Positions 8,897 through 18,033 of a DNA stretch of 64,000 nt are shown piece after piece. How positions within the stretch are numbered: position 1 is the first letter of the stretch; every line of letters starts with the position of its first letter. The stretch is from Parashewanella curva (GTDB lineage Bacteria; Pseudomonadota; Gammaproteobacteria; Enterobacterales; Shewanellaceae). The notes under the pieces were generated by a model. That model made no database searches, was not told the DNA's origin, and saw nothing but the letters and a program-made list of their open reading frames with translations. Made by a program: the position numbers and the translations under genes. Location: assembly GCF_003675895.1 (NCBI RefSeq), contig NZ_ML014754.1, forward strand, positions 111,533-175,532, read 5' to 3'.

Positions 8897-9382
8897 ATGA
8901 AAATCACCAAACACAGTGCTGTTACCGTACATTATCGTCTTTCTGAAAAAACGGGAGAGCTGATTGAGGATTCATTCGCAGCAGAGCCTATGTACTATCT
9001 ACATGGTGCTAACAATATGATTCCTGCATTAGAATCGGCGCTTGAGGGCAAAGCCAAAGGCGAGAAAGTTGACGTTGAAGTTGCAGCCAAAGACGCTTAC
9101 GGTGAGCCACAAGAAGAACTAATCCAAGAAGTACCATTAACAGCGTTTGGTGAAATTGAAGATATCGTTCCGGGTATGCGTTTTATGGCTGAAACCGATA
9201 ACGGCCAAGTACCAGTTGTAGTAACTGAAGTTAAAGATGAAAGCATCATCGTTGACGGTAACCACCCACTAACAGGCAAAGATTTAAGCTTCCACCTTGA
9301 AGTTGTTGATGTGCGTGAAGCTACCGAAGAAGAAGTTGCCCACGGTCATATCCACGCTCCTGGCGCAAGTTGCGGTCATTAA
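8897..9382 (+). CDS. slyD: FKBP-type peptidyl-prolyl isomerase SlyD
   Basis: The 161-residue protein is a cytoplasmic prolyl isomerase and chaperone, also linked to nickel handling. It shows the SlyD pattern: VTVHYRLSEKTGELIEDSF at the start of the FKBP domain, an insert-in-flap chaperone domain at about residues 70-125, and return to the FKBP fold with the NHPLTGKDLSFHLEVVDVREAT motif at about 117-137. The metal-binding tail is short (HGHIHAPGASCGH) compared with the about 50-residue His/Cys tail of E. coli SlyD. GGAG upstream selects the ATG at 8897 over the open-frame start at 8858. Its own terminator follows. Confidence 0.95.
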   Translation: MKITKHSAVTVHYRLSEKTGELIEDSFAAEPMYYLHGANNMIPALESALEGKAKGEKVDVEVAAKDAYGEPQEELIQEVPLTAFGEIEDIVPGMRFMAETDNGQVPVVVTEVKDESIIVDGNHPLTGKDLSFHLEVVDVREATEEEVAHGHIHAPGASCGH

Positions 9383-9392
9383 TGATTTAAAA

Positions 9393-9420
9393 AGAACAGC
9401 CTAATCAAGGCTGTTCTTCT
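9393..9420 (+). terminator. Intrinsic terminator after slyD
   Basis: AGAACAGCCT (9393-9402), AATCA loop, AGGCTGTTCT (9408-9417), then TCTCTATTTT. Confidence 0.85.
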
Positions 9421-9545
9421 CTATTTTGCATACATTAAAACACCCTATATCCATTTCAAAAAAATACTTGTCAATTTTTCGGTTGCGGCTACAGCTAAGT
9501 ATTTCTAAAGTAGCGGTTATCGAATTATTTTATTAGTAAGCTCAA

Positions 9546-10601
9546 ATGCACATAACCGATCAGCAACAAATCAAGACCTATTACAAAGCATTACTTAATA
9601 GAGATGCCAGTTACCTTGGTAGTTTTATCGTCGGCGTAAAAACCACTAACATTTTTTGCATTGCGACCTGCCGAGCTAGAAAGCCTAAATTCGAGAACGT
9701 GGAGTTTTTCTCTGAGATTAAAGATGCACTTAACGCTGGTTATCGTCCATGTAAAGTTTGTAAACCAACGGCGAATAACCAAGAGACACCTGAGGACGTT
9801 CAACAAGCCATTCAATTAGTCCAAGATAACCCTAAGCAAAAAGTAACCGACTATCAATTAAGACAGCAAAACCTAAGCCCCGAGAATTTAAGGCGTTGGT
9901 TTAAAAAGCATTACGGGATCACATTTCAAACTTATCAGCGAATGTTCCGTGTCAATACCGCCTTTGAAGAGTTGCAATCAGGCAAAACGACTACGGAAAC
10001 CGCTCTTGATAGCGGCTATGACTCACTCAGTGGCTTTGGCTATACCTTTAAAAAGGTCTTAGGAAAGTCTCCTAAGCAAGCCCACGAACAACAAACCATT
10101 TTAATATCACGAGTTGGCACCCCCATAGGTCCAATGTTTGTTTGCGCCACAAATAAAGGAGTTTGTTTGTTAGAATTTGTAGATAGACGAATGCTTGAAA
10201 CTGAATTTAAAGACTTACAAAAGCGTTTAAATGCTCACATTGTTATTGGCGAAAATGAACACAGCTGCCAAGCTAAACGTGAGATAAATGAATACTTTCA
10301 AGGTAAACGGAAGCACTTTGAAGTTAGTCTAGATACTCCGGGGACAGAGTTTCAACAACAAGTATGGGAAATACTTCAACACATCCCTTATGGTGAAACT
10401 CATTCATATCAGCAACAAGCGCAAGCAATCAATAACCCTAAAGCGGTAAGAGCAGTGGCTTCAGCCAATGGCATGAATCGTGTCGCTATTATTACTCCCT
10501 GCCATAGAGTCATCGGCAAAGATGGTTCTCTAACCGGTTATGGTGGAGGGCTTGAAAGAAAGCGCTGGCTACTTGAACATGAAAGCAAAAATGTGATTTA
10601 G
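9546..10601 (+). CDS. ada: Ada: methylation-responsive activator and O6-methylguanine-DNA methyltransferase
   Basis: This 351-residue protein has all three Ada modules. The N-terminal zinc domain has Cys38, Cys42, Cys69 and Cys72 at the same positions as in E. coli Ada; Cys38 accepts methyl groups from DNA phosphotriesters. An AraC-type helix-turn-helix domain follows at about residues 80-180 (LRRWFKKHYGITFQTYQRMFR). The C-terminal methyltransferase has the ITPCHRVIG motif, with Cys319 as acceptor, and ends GLERKRWLLEHE. Self-methylation at Cys38 turns E. coli Ada into an activator of its own gene; that regulation is expected here. It is upstream of cytochrome c' but unrelated to it. Confidence 0.95.
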   Translation: MHITDQQQIKTYYKALLNRDASYLGSFIVGVKTTNIFCIATCRARKPKFENVEFFSEIKDALNAGYRPCKVCKPTANNQETPEDVQQAIQLVQDNPKQKVTDYQLRQQNLSPENLRRWFKKHYGITFQTYQRMFRVNTAFEELQSGKTTTETALDSGYDSLSGFGYTFKKVLGKSPKQAHEQQTILISRVGTPIGPMFVCATNKGVCLLEFVDRRMLETEFKDLQKRLNAHIVIGENEHSCQAKREINEYFQGKRKHFEVSLDTPGTEFQQQVWEILQHIPYGETHSYQQQAQAINNPKAVRAVASANGMNRVAIITPCHRVIGKDGSLTGYGGGLERKRWLLEHESKNVI

Positions 10602-10667
10602 ATTTAAATCAATAAACGAATTGTTTACAATCGAAATCACAAACAAATAATAAATTGGGACGTATCC

Positions 10668-11123
10668 ATGTTTAAAAAACTCATTGTGGCATCTGCATTA
10701 GCTACAACAATGATGACACCAGCCCTAGCTAACAACTTCAAAAAGCCAGAAAAGGCTATTGAGTACCGCCAATCTTCATTTAGCATGATTGCCTATAATT
10801 TCGGTGATATGTCTAAAATGCTTAGAAAGAAAAAGCCAATGGATGCAGCAGTTTTCAAACAAAGAGCTGAAAATGTTGCTGCGCTAGCTAAATTACCTTT
10901 AGAAGCATTCATCCCTGGTACATACAAAGGGAATACTGAAGCACTCGCTAAAATTGATACTAAAATGGCTGACTTTGAAGGCAAAATGAAAACTTTTATC
11001 AAGAATTCAGAACTGTTGGCTCAAGCTGCAAATAATAACGCAAGCCATGGTCAACTGAAAAAAGCCTTCGGTGCAGTAGCGAAGACATGTAAAAGCTGTC
11101 ATGACGCTTATAAGAAAGACTAA
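10668..11123 (+). CDS. Cytochrome c' (periplasmic, class II c-type)
   Basis: The 151-residue precursor has a Sec signal peptide (MFKKLIVASALATTMMTPALA) and a four-helix-bundle cytochrome c' body ending in a C-terminal CKSCHDAYKKD haem-attachment motif (Cys141, Cys144, axial His145). This C-terminal placement defines class II cytochromes. Members bind NO or CO and help tolerate nitrosative stress in some bacteria; others (c-556) carry electrons. It converges with a cytochrome b561 gene, a pairing seen elsewhere and suggestive of electron transfer between them; here an IS element separates the two. A 26-bp palindrome spans its stop codon. Confidence 0.93.
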   Translation: MFKKLIVASALATTMMTPALANNFKKPEKAIEYRQSSFSMIAYNFGDMSKMLRKKKPMDAAVFKQRAENVAALAKLPLEAFIPGTYKGNTEALAKIDTKMADFEGKMKTFIKNSELLAQAANNNASHGQLKKAFGAVAKTCKSCHDAYKKD

Positions 11124-11136
11124 TTAGTCTTTCTTA
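11111..11136. repeat. Perfect 26-bp palindrome spanning the cytochrome c' stop codon
   Basis: The bases from TAAGAAAGACTAA to TTAGTCTTTCTTA form an uninterrupted palindrome that includes the stop codon TAA at 11121-11123. It lies directly before the intrinsic terminator and could compete with it as an RNA hairpin. Confidence 0.7.
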
Positions 11137-11140
11137 ACAA

Positions 11141-11172
11141 AAAAGCGAGCTGATAAGTAGCTCGCTTTTTTA
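11141..11172 (+). terminator. Intrinsic terminator after cytochrome c'
   Basis: AAGCGAGCT (11143-11151) pairs with AGCTCGCTT (11159-11167), flanked by A and T runs on either side, so it probably worked bidirectionally for the convergent c'/b561 pair before the IS insertion. Confidence 0.92.
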
Positions 11173-11181
11173 TGTTCAACT
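11172..11181. repeat. Left target-site duplication of the IS4-family element
   Basis: ATGTTCAACT is repeated exactly at 12565-12574, directly outside the two inverted-repeat ends. Confidence 0.92.
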
Positions 11182-12564
11182 CATAGACAGGATCTTAAGC
11201 ATAAGATGATAAAAAGATAGAAAAAAGGCTTCATTCGTGATCAAATCATTTCGCCAAAAACAAACAGATTACTCAGAAGCCGATGAGTATTATTTCAGTA
11301 AAGCAACAAATTACCAAATTCTTTATTTCATCAAACCTAGATGCTCAAGCGAAAAGTACAGGTTTTATGAAGCGGATTCGAGCCATAAAGCCACTTGAGT
11401 TTGTTACCAGCCTCGTCGCAGCTTTGAGCAAGAGTAACATTGCTTCGATTAATGAAGTCGTTAGACAGTTTAATGGTATGAGACTATCTGAAGATGAATT
11501 TGTTGCCTATAAACCGTTTCATAATCAGTTAGCTAAGAAAGAGTTTCCAAAGTTTATCAAGCAAATAACAAAACAAGCTTTGGCAACTTTATTACCACAA
11601 GAACAAGAAATTCCTGAGAGGCTAAAGCAATTTAAACAGGTTATTTTGCATGATGGTTCATCGCTCACAGTTCACCCGGAATTAGCTACGGATTTTAAAG
11701 GACGTTTTACCAAACATGCGCCAGCGGCTATTGAGTGTCACGTCAGTTTGTCATTGTTTGAACGCAAAATAATTCACATGGATATTGATGCTGACTCAGT
11801 TTCAGAACACGATTACTTACCAGCAGCATCCACCCTAAGAAGTTGTTTATTTCTCGCTGACTCTGGTTATGTGAATACACCTTACTTTGCAGAACTAGAT
11901 ACAAATGATGCGAGCTTTATTGTAAAAGGGAAAAGTAGTTTAAACCCAACGATTACCAAAGCTTACAACGGCAATGGTAAAGAGCTAAAGCGCCCTATAG
12001 GTAAGAAGCTTAAGGACGTTTCGCAAAAACAAAATAGCCAGAAAGTTATGGATTTCGATGTTGAGTGGGGTAAATACAAATGTCGCCTAATCCGACGCTG
12101 GGTCGCATCAGAGCAAAAATTTGTACTTTGGTTAACGAACTTGCCTCGCTCCGAATTTAGCGCAGATGAAGTTACCATGCTTTACCGTGTACGTTGGCAA
12201 GTTGAGCTGCTGTTTAAGGAGCTGAAATCTCACAATAACCTGAGGAAGTTTAATACTCAGAAAAAGCCAATAGTAGAAGGGTTGATTTGGGCGAGTTTAC
12301 TCACGCTTATTATAAAAAGAGCAATAGCCACTCAAGCGGTAAATGCCATCTCAATGTTCAAAGCCTCAATGAACGTAGATGTTTGGTTTATTCCAATACT
12401 TCAAGCGGTCGCAGACAGGGAGTATATTGCACTAAAAGAACGAGTTGAGTGGGCGTATATTTATCTCCAGAATAATGCCGTTACCAGCCAGCAGAAAAAG
12501 TCTAAAGGTTATAGTAAGTTAGACAATATTTACGCCCACTTTAATTCTTAAGGTTCAGTCTATG
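11182..12564 (+). mobile_element. Complete IS4-family insertion sequence (1383 bp)
   Basis: The element starts CATAGACAGGATCTTAAG (11182-11199) and ends with the complement of CATAGACTGAACCTTAAG (12547-12564), an 18-bp inverted repeat with 15 matches. Identical 10-bp ATGTTCAACT direct repeats flank it. One intact transposase gene fills the interior, and its TAA stop lies inside the right repeat. It sits between convergent cytochrome c' and b561 genes and interrupts neither. Exact duplications and an intact gene indicate a fairly recent insertion. Confidence 0.95.
11283..12551 (+). CDS. IS4-family transposase (DDE)
   Basis: The 422-residue transposase carries the DDE triad: Asp124 in VILHDGSS, Asp193 in LADSGYV, and Glu308 in the IS4 hallmark Y301-(2)-R304-(3)-E308-(6)-K315 (YRVRWQVELLFKELK). 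An N-terminal DNA-binding region precedes the catalytic core, which contains the long beta-strand insertion typical of IS4 members. The frame is full length with no disruption, so the element may be active. Confidence 0.95.
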   Translation: MSIISVKQQITKFFISSNLDAQAKSTGFMKRIRAIKPLEFVTSLVAALSKSNIASINEVVRQFNGMRLSEDEFVAYKPFHNQLAKKEFPKFIKQITKQALATLLPQEQEIPERLKQFKQVILHDGSSLTVHPELATDFKGRFTKHAPAAIECHVSLSLFERKIIHMDIDADSVSEHDYLPAASTLRSCLFLADSGYVNTPYFAELDTNDASFIVKGKSSLNPTITKAYNGNGKELKRPIGKKLKDVSQKQNSQKVMDFDVEWGKYKCRLIRRWVASEQKFVLWLTNLPRSEFSADEVTMLYRVRWQVELLFKELKSHNNLRKFNTQKKPIVEGLIWASLLTLIIKRAIATQAVNAISMFKASMNVDVWFIPILQAVADREYIALKERVEWAYIYLQNNAVTSQQKKSKGYSKLDNIYAHFNS

Positions 12565-12574
12565 ATGTTCAACT
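12565..12574. repeat. Right target-site duplication of the IS4-family element
   Basis: Exact copy of 11172-11181. Its last two bases belong to the stop codon of the cytochrome b561 gene on the minus strand (12573-12575), so the insertion point lies just downstream of that gene and leaves it whole. Confidence 0.92.
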
Positions 12575-13250
12575 ATAACTGCTTTAACAAAGGCCAAATT
12601 AAGATATAACCAATGATCCCCAATATAGTGGCTAAAATGGTTAGTCCTACAAAGCTAGAACGAAAACTAAGGGGTTTTGATGGCTGTTCAGATAAATATT
12701 TCTTACCATGAAACATCGCTGGGACAAGGTTTTCACCTTTGATAGTATGAATAATTACCGCAATTACATGGAGTACAATTAACCCTAAAATCAGATTAAA
12801 TGTATTTTTATGTAGCCAAGTTAGTAGACTCGCGACATCTTCACTTACAAGGCTATATAACGGCCCTTCAGTAAAAATATCATCGGTAGTAAATAATCCA
12901 GTTCCGAATTGAAAGCTGATAATGAGTACTAGCGCGATAACCATATAACCGCCTACAGGGTTATGACCTGCAAACTCAGGCGCTTTTTTATTCTTTAGTT
13001 GAGAGATGTATTTCAGTGTCTTTACCGGGTGAACCACAAATTGGCTAAAACGAGCACTATCACTGCCTATTATTCCCCAAATCACACGGAAAATTAGGAT
13101 TGAAACCAAGCTATAGGCAAAAATCTGGTGTAATTCCATTTCACCATTCTCACCGCTCCACCAAAGCAAACCCATTAATACAACTAATGACCAGTGAAAT
13201 AAACGAGTAGGAACATCCCAAACTTTAACTTCAACACTCGCTTTTGACAT
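12573..13250 (-). CDS. Cytochrome b561-type di-haem inner-membrane protein
   Basis: The 225-residue protein starts MSKASVEVKVWDVPTRLFHW, the hallmark of bacterial di-haem cytochrome b561 proteins. It has four main hydrophobic helices with haem-ligand candidate histidines in RLFHW, MELHQIFAY, LLTWLHKN and IVLHVIAVIIH, plus a fifth hydrophobic helix at the C-terminus. These proteins pass electrons from the quinone pool to periplasmic acceptors. The frame is open to 13307, but GGAGA upstream best serves the second ATG of the ATGATG pair (13250). It converges on cytochrome c', its likely redox partner. Confidence 0.9.
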   Translation of the reverse strand: MSKASVEVKVWDVPTRLFHWSLVVLMGLLWWSGENGEMELHQIFAYSLVSILIFRVIWGIIGSDSARFSQFVVHPVKTLKYISQLKNKKAPEFAGHNPVGGYMVIALVLIISFQFGTGLFTTDDIFTEGPLYSLVSEDVASLLTWLHKNTFNLILGLIVLHVIAVIIHTIKGENLVPAMFHGKKYLSEQPSKPLSFRSSFVGLTILATILGIIGYILIWPLLKQL

Positions 13251-13412
13251 CATTTCTCCAAGGACAAAAAGTGATTTTTTATAATTCTTCTCAACAAATC
13301 CCATCAAATATGCGGCTAATTTGTTCCTTATTCAAGCAAATTTTACCAGTTTGTAATTAATTTGAGACTGTTCGAACACTTTTACTCCAAGTAAACCTTT
13401 TTCGAAAAAAAA

Positions 13413-13428
13413 TGTGATAAAGATCATA
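13413..13428. promoter_or_regulatory. Putative CRP site upstream of raiA
   Basis: TGTGATAAAGATCATA matches TGTGA-N6-TCACA at 9 of 10 defined positions. It lies 62 bases before the raiA start, a position compatible with control of a promoter close to the gene. Inference from the motif only. Confidence 0.5.
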
Positions 13429-13489
13429 TCTTTTGTGCTGGCTTTTGTTAGTCTGGGTACACGGAAGCAATAACAAGAAGGTTCGAAAT

Positions 13490-13846
13490 ATGTTAAAAAT
13501 TACGAGCAAACACCTTGAAGTAACTCCTAGCATCAGAGAGCGTATCGAAGCAAAACTAGAAAAACTCTCGAGACATGATGTACCACTGATCAATCCTCAT
13601 ATCATTATTACGCAGGAAAAACAGCTATTTAAAATTGAAGCGACAGTGGGTATTCCAAATGGAGAACTCTTTGCTCAAGCAAAAAGCGATAACCTATATT
13701 CTGCCATTACAGCGATGGGACAGAAACTACAAAAGCAATTGAATCGAACCCAAGATAAACCAACAGCTAATCGTCGAGATACTCCCGAGTATGTTGAGGA
13801 AGTGATCGGTGATGAAGAGTTTGAAGATGAAGAATATGCGGCCTAG
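13490..13846 (+). CDS. raiA: Ribosome-associated inhibitor A (hibernation/stress factor)
   Basis: The 118-residue protein starts MLKITSKHLEVTPSIRERIE and has the beta-alpha fold of RaiA/HPF, with the conserved EAKLEKLSRH and DNLYSAITAMGQKLQKQLNR segments, followed by the acidic C-terminal tail (EEVIGDEEFEDEEYAA) typical of RaiA. It binds the 30S subunit in stationary phase or cold and blocks tRNA entry. The start at 13490 follows AAGAAGG; the frame extends to 13433 without a second ribosome binding site. In E. coli raiA neighbours pheA-tyrA; here an unrelated gene has come between raiA and tyrA and pheA is absent. Confidence 0.95.
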   Translation: MLKITSKHLEVTPSIRERIEAKLEKLSRHDVPLINPHIIITQEKQLFKIEATVGIPNGELFAQAKSDNLYSAITAMGQKLQKQLNRTQDKPTANRRDTPEYVEEVIGDEEFEDEEYAA

Positions 13847-13983
13847 CAAGGCCGCTTGTTAAAACCTTACATGGAGGAAACTAGTTATCATTTGCAACTA
13901 AGCTGAGAATCTATCCCAAGATAAATGATAAGATTTCATTAATGACTTTGGTTACAACCAGAATTGATGGATCCTCAGCACTC

Positions 13984-16674
13984 TTATAGTTTCTTAATTA
14001 AATCTTTACTTTGTGCACCTTTCGCTAACATTTCAGCATTTATCTCTTCGATTTTAGTCTTTGGTAAGTAAGCAACGTCATCACATAAAAAAGCTCTATC
14101 CTTAACCATTAATTCGGCTATCACGGTAGAAGGCAATTGCTCTAAGCAGCTTATTTTCAAAGGCATCGATTGAATACTTCCCAAATAACCTTTAAGTGCC
14201 ACGATCTTAATTGGTGCTTGACACACTTTCTGTAAAGCATCAATGAAGCATTGCGTACTCAGTTTTAAGCTCGCACTCCCCAATTTAGACATTAGTGCGC
14301 CATCATATTGAGCGCAGAGAAAAACATCAGCTACCGAGTTTTTGTGTAACTCTTTTATCATCCGAACAATCCATTCTTCTGGAAGAATATTAATTAGACG
14401 AAGTAAAGTTATGGGCAGCATCCCATGAGTTTCAAGCAATAGCTCTTTTATAAAATCATTATCTTGCACTCTTAATATTTCAAGAACTTGTCGAGCCTCT
14501 TCGACTTCTAATTTTTTCAATATTTCTATTTTGTATCCTTTTATCTCGGCAACAAAAGGGGCAAAACACTCCACTAACGATTGGTCATGTAGCATTAACC
14601 TTATCTTAGTCAGCAGTTCATTAGTATCCCCCTGCTCCATGAGTGCTCTTTTAGTTTTCTGCTGCATAATAGGTACAAGTCCCATTAAACATGATTGGGT
14701 ATTACTATGTGTGGGCACCACTGTTGCTATGGCTGAGATGGGGAATTCAGCCATTAAATAGAACAAACAACTGTGCTTTTGGTTTGCGAAAAACTGTATT
14801 AATCTGGCTAAATCTTCTCTGTTCTTCCATGTATCAAACATCAACTGGCTAGCACGAATATAACTAATCCTCTCAGGCATTCCTTTAAAGTCTCTAGGAT
14901 CTAGATTTAATAACAACTCACGAAAAGTAACATCAGTATCTAGTACTCTTGTGATGAACAAATAGTGTTCTTCATCTAAACACAGTAATACTGTAAGTAT
15001 TGATTGAGATGGTTGTGTAAATAACGACCTACACATAGAAATGAAAACCGCAGAATCGGATCTACATGATAAAGCATTCAACGCTGTGGCTATGACCTCA
15101 GGAGAGTTAATATAGTCAGTGATCGTGGGAAAACTTGCTTTATTGCATACCCTTACACTTGCTTTTGCTTGAGTTTCTGAATCATCTCCAACTGATTGAG
15201 ATCTAGAGCTATTGCATTCAATAGATACATTTTGAAAAGTAAGACAATTGAGTTGCTGCGCCAGTAAGTCAACGATTAAGTAATTAATAATATTATCAAT
15301 GTAATGTAATTGAGATTTCATTGTTTCAAAAGGTAAGGAATTCTGTTGATATTTTAAAACAATAACCCTTCGTTTTTGGTCTAAAGCCGAAAGCCATTCA
15401 TTACAAGTTACTTTGTTGAATCGGGAAAAAACGATTACTTTAATTCCATTAAAACAACTGGATGTCGACATATGTGCAATAGTCTCAGCCGTTAATAAAA
15501 AGCTCCACTGGCTTGCTATTGGCTTACCGACAATTATCATCATGGATTTAAACTCTTCCGGAGCAGAAACAGCAAACTGGTTCAATTTAATCGCAAATAT
15601 TTCTGGATTATTAAGTTCAATTCTTTTGAAGCACTCCCCGCATTCATCTGCCTTCAGCGATTTAAAATATTCGCTGCTTACCTCTTTATTTGCAGTGACT
15701 AATAAAGCCATATAGCGCTTATTGAGGTGAGCTTTTCGTTCTGGCTCATAATGTGTCGTATTACGGAACACATCCAGTAAAACATAGGGCATTGAAGTAT
15801 CAAACGTTTCTTCTTCGTCCAATTGCAATGCATAGAGCACCCCCGCCGCTTTATCTGGTGACAAAAGTGCTAACACCGCTTGAGCCTTATCAAACGGAAG
15901 ATCCGATAGTAAGAGAGCCGTTAGCATAGCGGGCCATAAATTGGCGGCCCCAGCTAACGACTCAGGCTTGAGCTTAGCAATAAATTGAGGGTCAAAATAA
16001 GCGGCTGTATTGCCATCAACCTCTATGAGCCCTGGAAGTCCACTCTTAGCTCTCAAAACAGTAGCTTTTTGTTTGTCATCTAAGGCTTCTATCTGGGCAA
16101 TTAACCCTTGATGATTGACCACACTATTTATAAAACTATAATCACTGGCTCCAGCTTTAAGTAACAGTTTGATATTATCCTGTTGCTCGCAAATGACGGT
16201 TAAAACATCCTCACAAATATCTGGAGTGACACGATTTAGTTCGCTCAATAGCTCAATGATTTCAGCTATCGATTTGACTTCATCATCTCCACCTACCCGT
16301 TCTAATAAATAATTTAGCCAAACCAAACGCTTTTCCGGTGAGCATTGTAAGAAAAAATCTGTAAACACTTGAAGATTACAGCGACGTAGAGTTTTAGCTG
16401 TTATCTCTACAGGTGTTGAATTCGAAACAAGCACGCTATTTCGATATTGAAGTGCAATCTGCTGCTCATCTGAGCTTGGCCATTCAGTTGTCACTTGTTC
16501 TCGTCGATTTCCCGAATCAACTAAGAAAGCCCTTAATTCTTGACTTTCATCAACTACGGCTACTTCATATACATCTTTAAAAATAATACCGGTCGTAAAC
16601 CTTGCTGGAGTTTGTTGAAGATCTATATAATCATTTTGTAGAACAGAAGAAAAATGCTCTGTCTTTAGAAACAT
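13984..16674 (-). CDS. Large helical protein of unknown function (896 aa)
   Basis: I do not recognise this family. The protein is rich in Leu, Ala and charged residues in an alpha-helical, possibly solenoid-like pattern throughout, with no signal peptide or membrane segment. Numerous cysteines are scattered without a metal motif. Short LL/EE-rich helices recur, for example DDEVKSIAEIIELLSELN and EEARQVLEILRVQDNDFIKE, but no exact repeat unit is evident. The ATG at 16674 follows GGAGAGGT; a TTG one codon earlier is less likely. It lies alone between raiA and tyrA, where related genomes carry no such gene or carry pheA, which suggests acquisition. Confidence 0.75.
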   Translation of the reverse strand: MFLKTEHFSSVLQNDYIDLQQTPARFTTGIIFKDVYEVAVVDESQELRAFLVDSGNRREQVTTEWPSSDEQQIALQYRNSVLVSNSTPVEITAKTLRRCNLQVFTDFFLQCSPEKRLVWLNYLLERVGGDDEVKSIAEIIELLSELNRVTPDICEDVLTVICEQQDNIKLLLKAGASDYSFINSVVNHQGLIAQIEALDDKQKATVLRAKSGLPGLIEVDGNTAAYFDPQFIAKLKPESLAGAANLWPAMLTALLLSDLPFDKAQAVLALLSPDKAAGVLYALQLDEEETFDTSMPYVLLDVFRNTTHYEPERKAHLNKRYMALLVTANKEVSSEYFKSLKADECGECFKRIELNNPEIFAIKLNQFAVSAPEEFKSMMIIVGKPIASQWSFLLTAETIAHMSTSSCFNGIKVIVFSRFNKVTCNEWLSALDQKRRVIVLKYQQNSLPFETMKSQLHYIDNIINYLIVDLLAQQLNCLTFQNVSIECNSSRSQSVGDDSETQAKASVRVCNKASFPTITDYINSPEVIATALNALSCRSDSAVFISMCRSLFTQPSQSILTVLLCLDEEHYLFITRVLDTDVTFRELLLNLDPRDFKGMPERISYIRASQLMFDTWKNREDLARLIQFFANQKHSCLFYLMAEFPISAIATVVPTHSNTQSCLMGLVPIMQQKTKRALMEQGDTNELLTKIRLMLHDQSLVECFAPFVAEIKGYKIEILKKLEVEEARQVLEILRVQDNDFIKELLLETHGMLPITLLRLINILPEEWIVRMIKELHKNSVADVFLCAQYDGALMSKLGSASLKLSTQCFIDALQKVCQAPIKIVALKGYLGSIQSMPLKISCLEQLPSTVIAELMVKDRAFLCDDVAYLPKTKIEEINAEMLAKGAQSKDLIKKL

Positions 16675-16759
16675 CAATACCTCTCCACAACCAAGTTTTA
16701 TATCTTTGTATTGGATGTTTAATATATTGATTTATCGACGTAACATCATGAATGGAGTA

Positions 16760-17902
16760 TTAGCGATTGTTAATCATATCAGCAGCAGACTGAAGCAATA
16801 CTCGACTTTCTTGTTGAAACTGTTGAGCAAAATCACCTAAGTAGTTTGAAACCTCTATAAACTTATTGATGAATTTTTCTCTATCTCCAGATTCCAATAA
16901 TGACAATAATGATTGATAGCTATTGGCATAGGAGCTAATTTTTTCAATGCTCTTGGTTTGAGCATAAATGATATCAGCATAGAGTTTGGGGTTTTGCGCA
17001 AACAAACGCCCAACCATAGCCAGCTCTAACCGATAAATGGGTGAACTATATTGCAAGAGCTTTTCAACATCTGCTTGCGAATCAAATAATGCAACACCAT
17101 ACGCAAAAGTAGAAAAATGTCTTAATGCTTGTACCGTTTGCATGGCTTCATCATGTTCATTTGCACAGGCTTCAACTAAACTGGCTCCCCATATTTCCAT
17201 TTGTTGAATAAGCCATTGATATTGTACTTGCCCTCTTCCGTGACAAACCACAATAATTTGTTTTGCCAAACTCTTTACATCACCACCAAACATAGGGTGA
17301 AATCCGACTACAGGGCCTTTGTGAGATTTCATCATCGCTTGTAACGGCTCTGATTTGATTGAGGTTAAATCAGCTAAGATGCAGTGCGGTGGAAGCTCAG
17401 TAAGTCTTTGACGGATCAATTCACAAGTTGCTGAAATTGGAACAGTAACAATAATGACACCTGCTTGTTCAAACCATTTGGGCGCCTGTTCCCAATCACC
17501 TTCACCTAAACAACGAACACGATAACCAGATAGTCGGAACATTTCAGTAAACAACTGTCCCATGTGCCCTTTACCACCAATGATGACAATATCACCACAA
17601 TCTGGATTCAATTGCTTAAAGCCACTTTTGTTTTCACTCCGATAGGACTCACGCATTAAGCGCCTAAGCACATCTTCGATTAACTGTGGTTCCACTCCTA
17701 TCTCTTCGGCTTCTGCGCGGCGCTTGCTGAGCATAACCGCTTCTCTTTCTGGCGCATAAATAGGTAAACCCGCCTCATGTTTTACATGTCCCACTTGCTT
17801 GACTAAATCTAAACGTTGTCTCAATAAATCCAACAATTGCTGATCAACAGCATCAATTTGAGTCCGCAACGCCTCTAATGACTCTGTGGTTTTTTCTGAC
17901 AT
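16760..17902 (-). CDS. tyrA: Fused chorismate mutase / prephenate dehydrogenase (T-protein)
   Basis: The 380-residue bifunctional enzyme makes prephenate from chorismate and oxidises it to 4-hydroxyphenylpyruvate for tyrosine. The N-terminal AroQ-type mutase spans about residues 9-92 ([35 protein letters not shown]). The NAD-binding dehydrogenase begins at [15 protein letters not shown] (about 104-118) and includes [11 protein letters not shown] and a helical C-terminal dimerisation region. Length and order match E. coli TyrA (373 aa). It is transcribed in the same direction as rplS upstream but separated from it by a terminator. Confidence 0.97.
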   Translation of the reverse strand: MSEKTTESLEALRTQIDAVDQQLLDLLRQRLDLVKQVGHVKHEAGLPIYAPEREAVMLSKRRAEAEEIGVEPQLIEDVLRRLMRESYRSENKSGFKQLNPDCGDIVIIGGKGHMGQLFTEMFRLSGYRVRCLGEGDWEQAPKWFEQAGVIIVTVPISATCELIRQRLTELPPHCILADLTSIKSEPLQAMMKSHKGPVVGFHPMFGGDVKSLAKQIIVVCHGRGQVQYQWLIQQMEIWGASLVEACANEHDEAMQTVQALRHFSTFAYGVALFDSQADVEKLLQYSSPIYRLELAMVGRLFAQNPKLYADIIYAQTKSIEKISSYANSYQSLLSLLESGDREKFINKFIEVSNYLGDFAQQFQQESRVLLQSAADMINNR

Positions 17903-17964
17903 GACAAAGGGTTACCCTGAATGAATAAACCTTGATTATGTCGTTGAACTAAAATTTAGACAAC

Positions 17965-17989
17965 AAAAAACCGCCACTAGGGCGGTTTT
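17965..17989 (-). terminator. Intrinsic terminator of the rpsP-rimM-trmD-rplS operon
   Basis: Read on the minus strand: AAAACCGCC, a CTAGT loop, GGCGGTTTTTTG. It lies 45 bases after the rplS stop. Confidence 0.92.
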
Positions 17990-18033
17990 CTGTGCGAACA
18001 CTACGTCTTTGTTTACTATGGCTTAAGTAAAAA

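Noticed and set aside
10590..10606. TGTGATTTAGATTTAAAT as a CRP site for cytochrome c'
   Set aside because: Only one half-site matches and the sequence is within the last codons and stop of ada.
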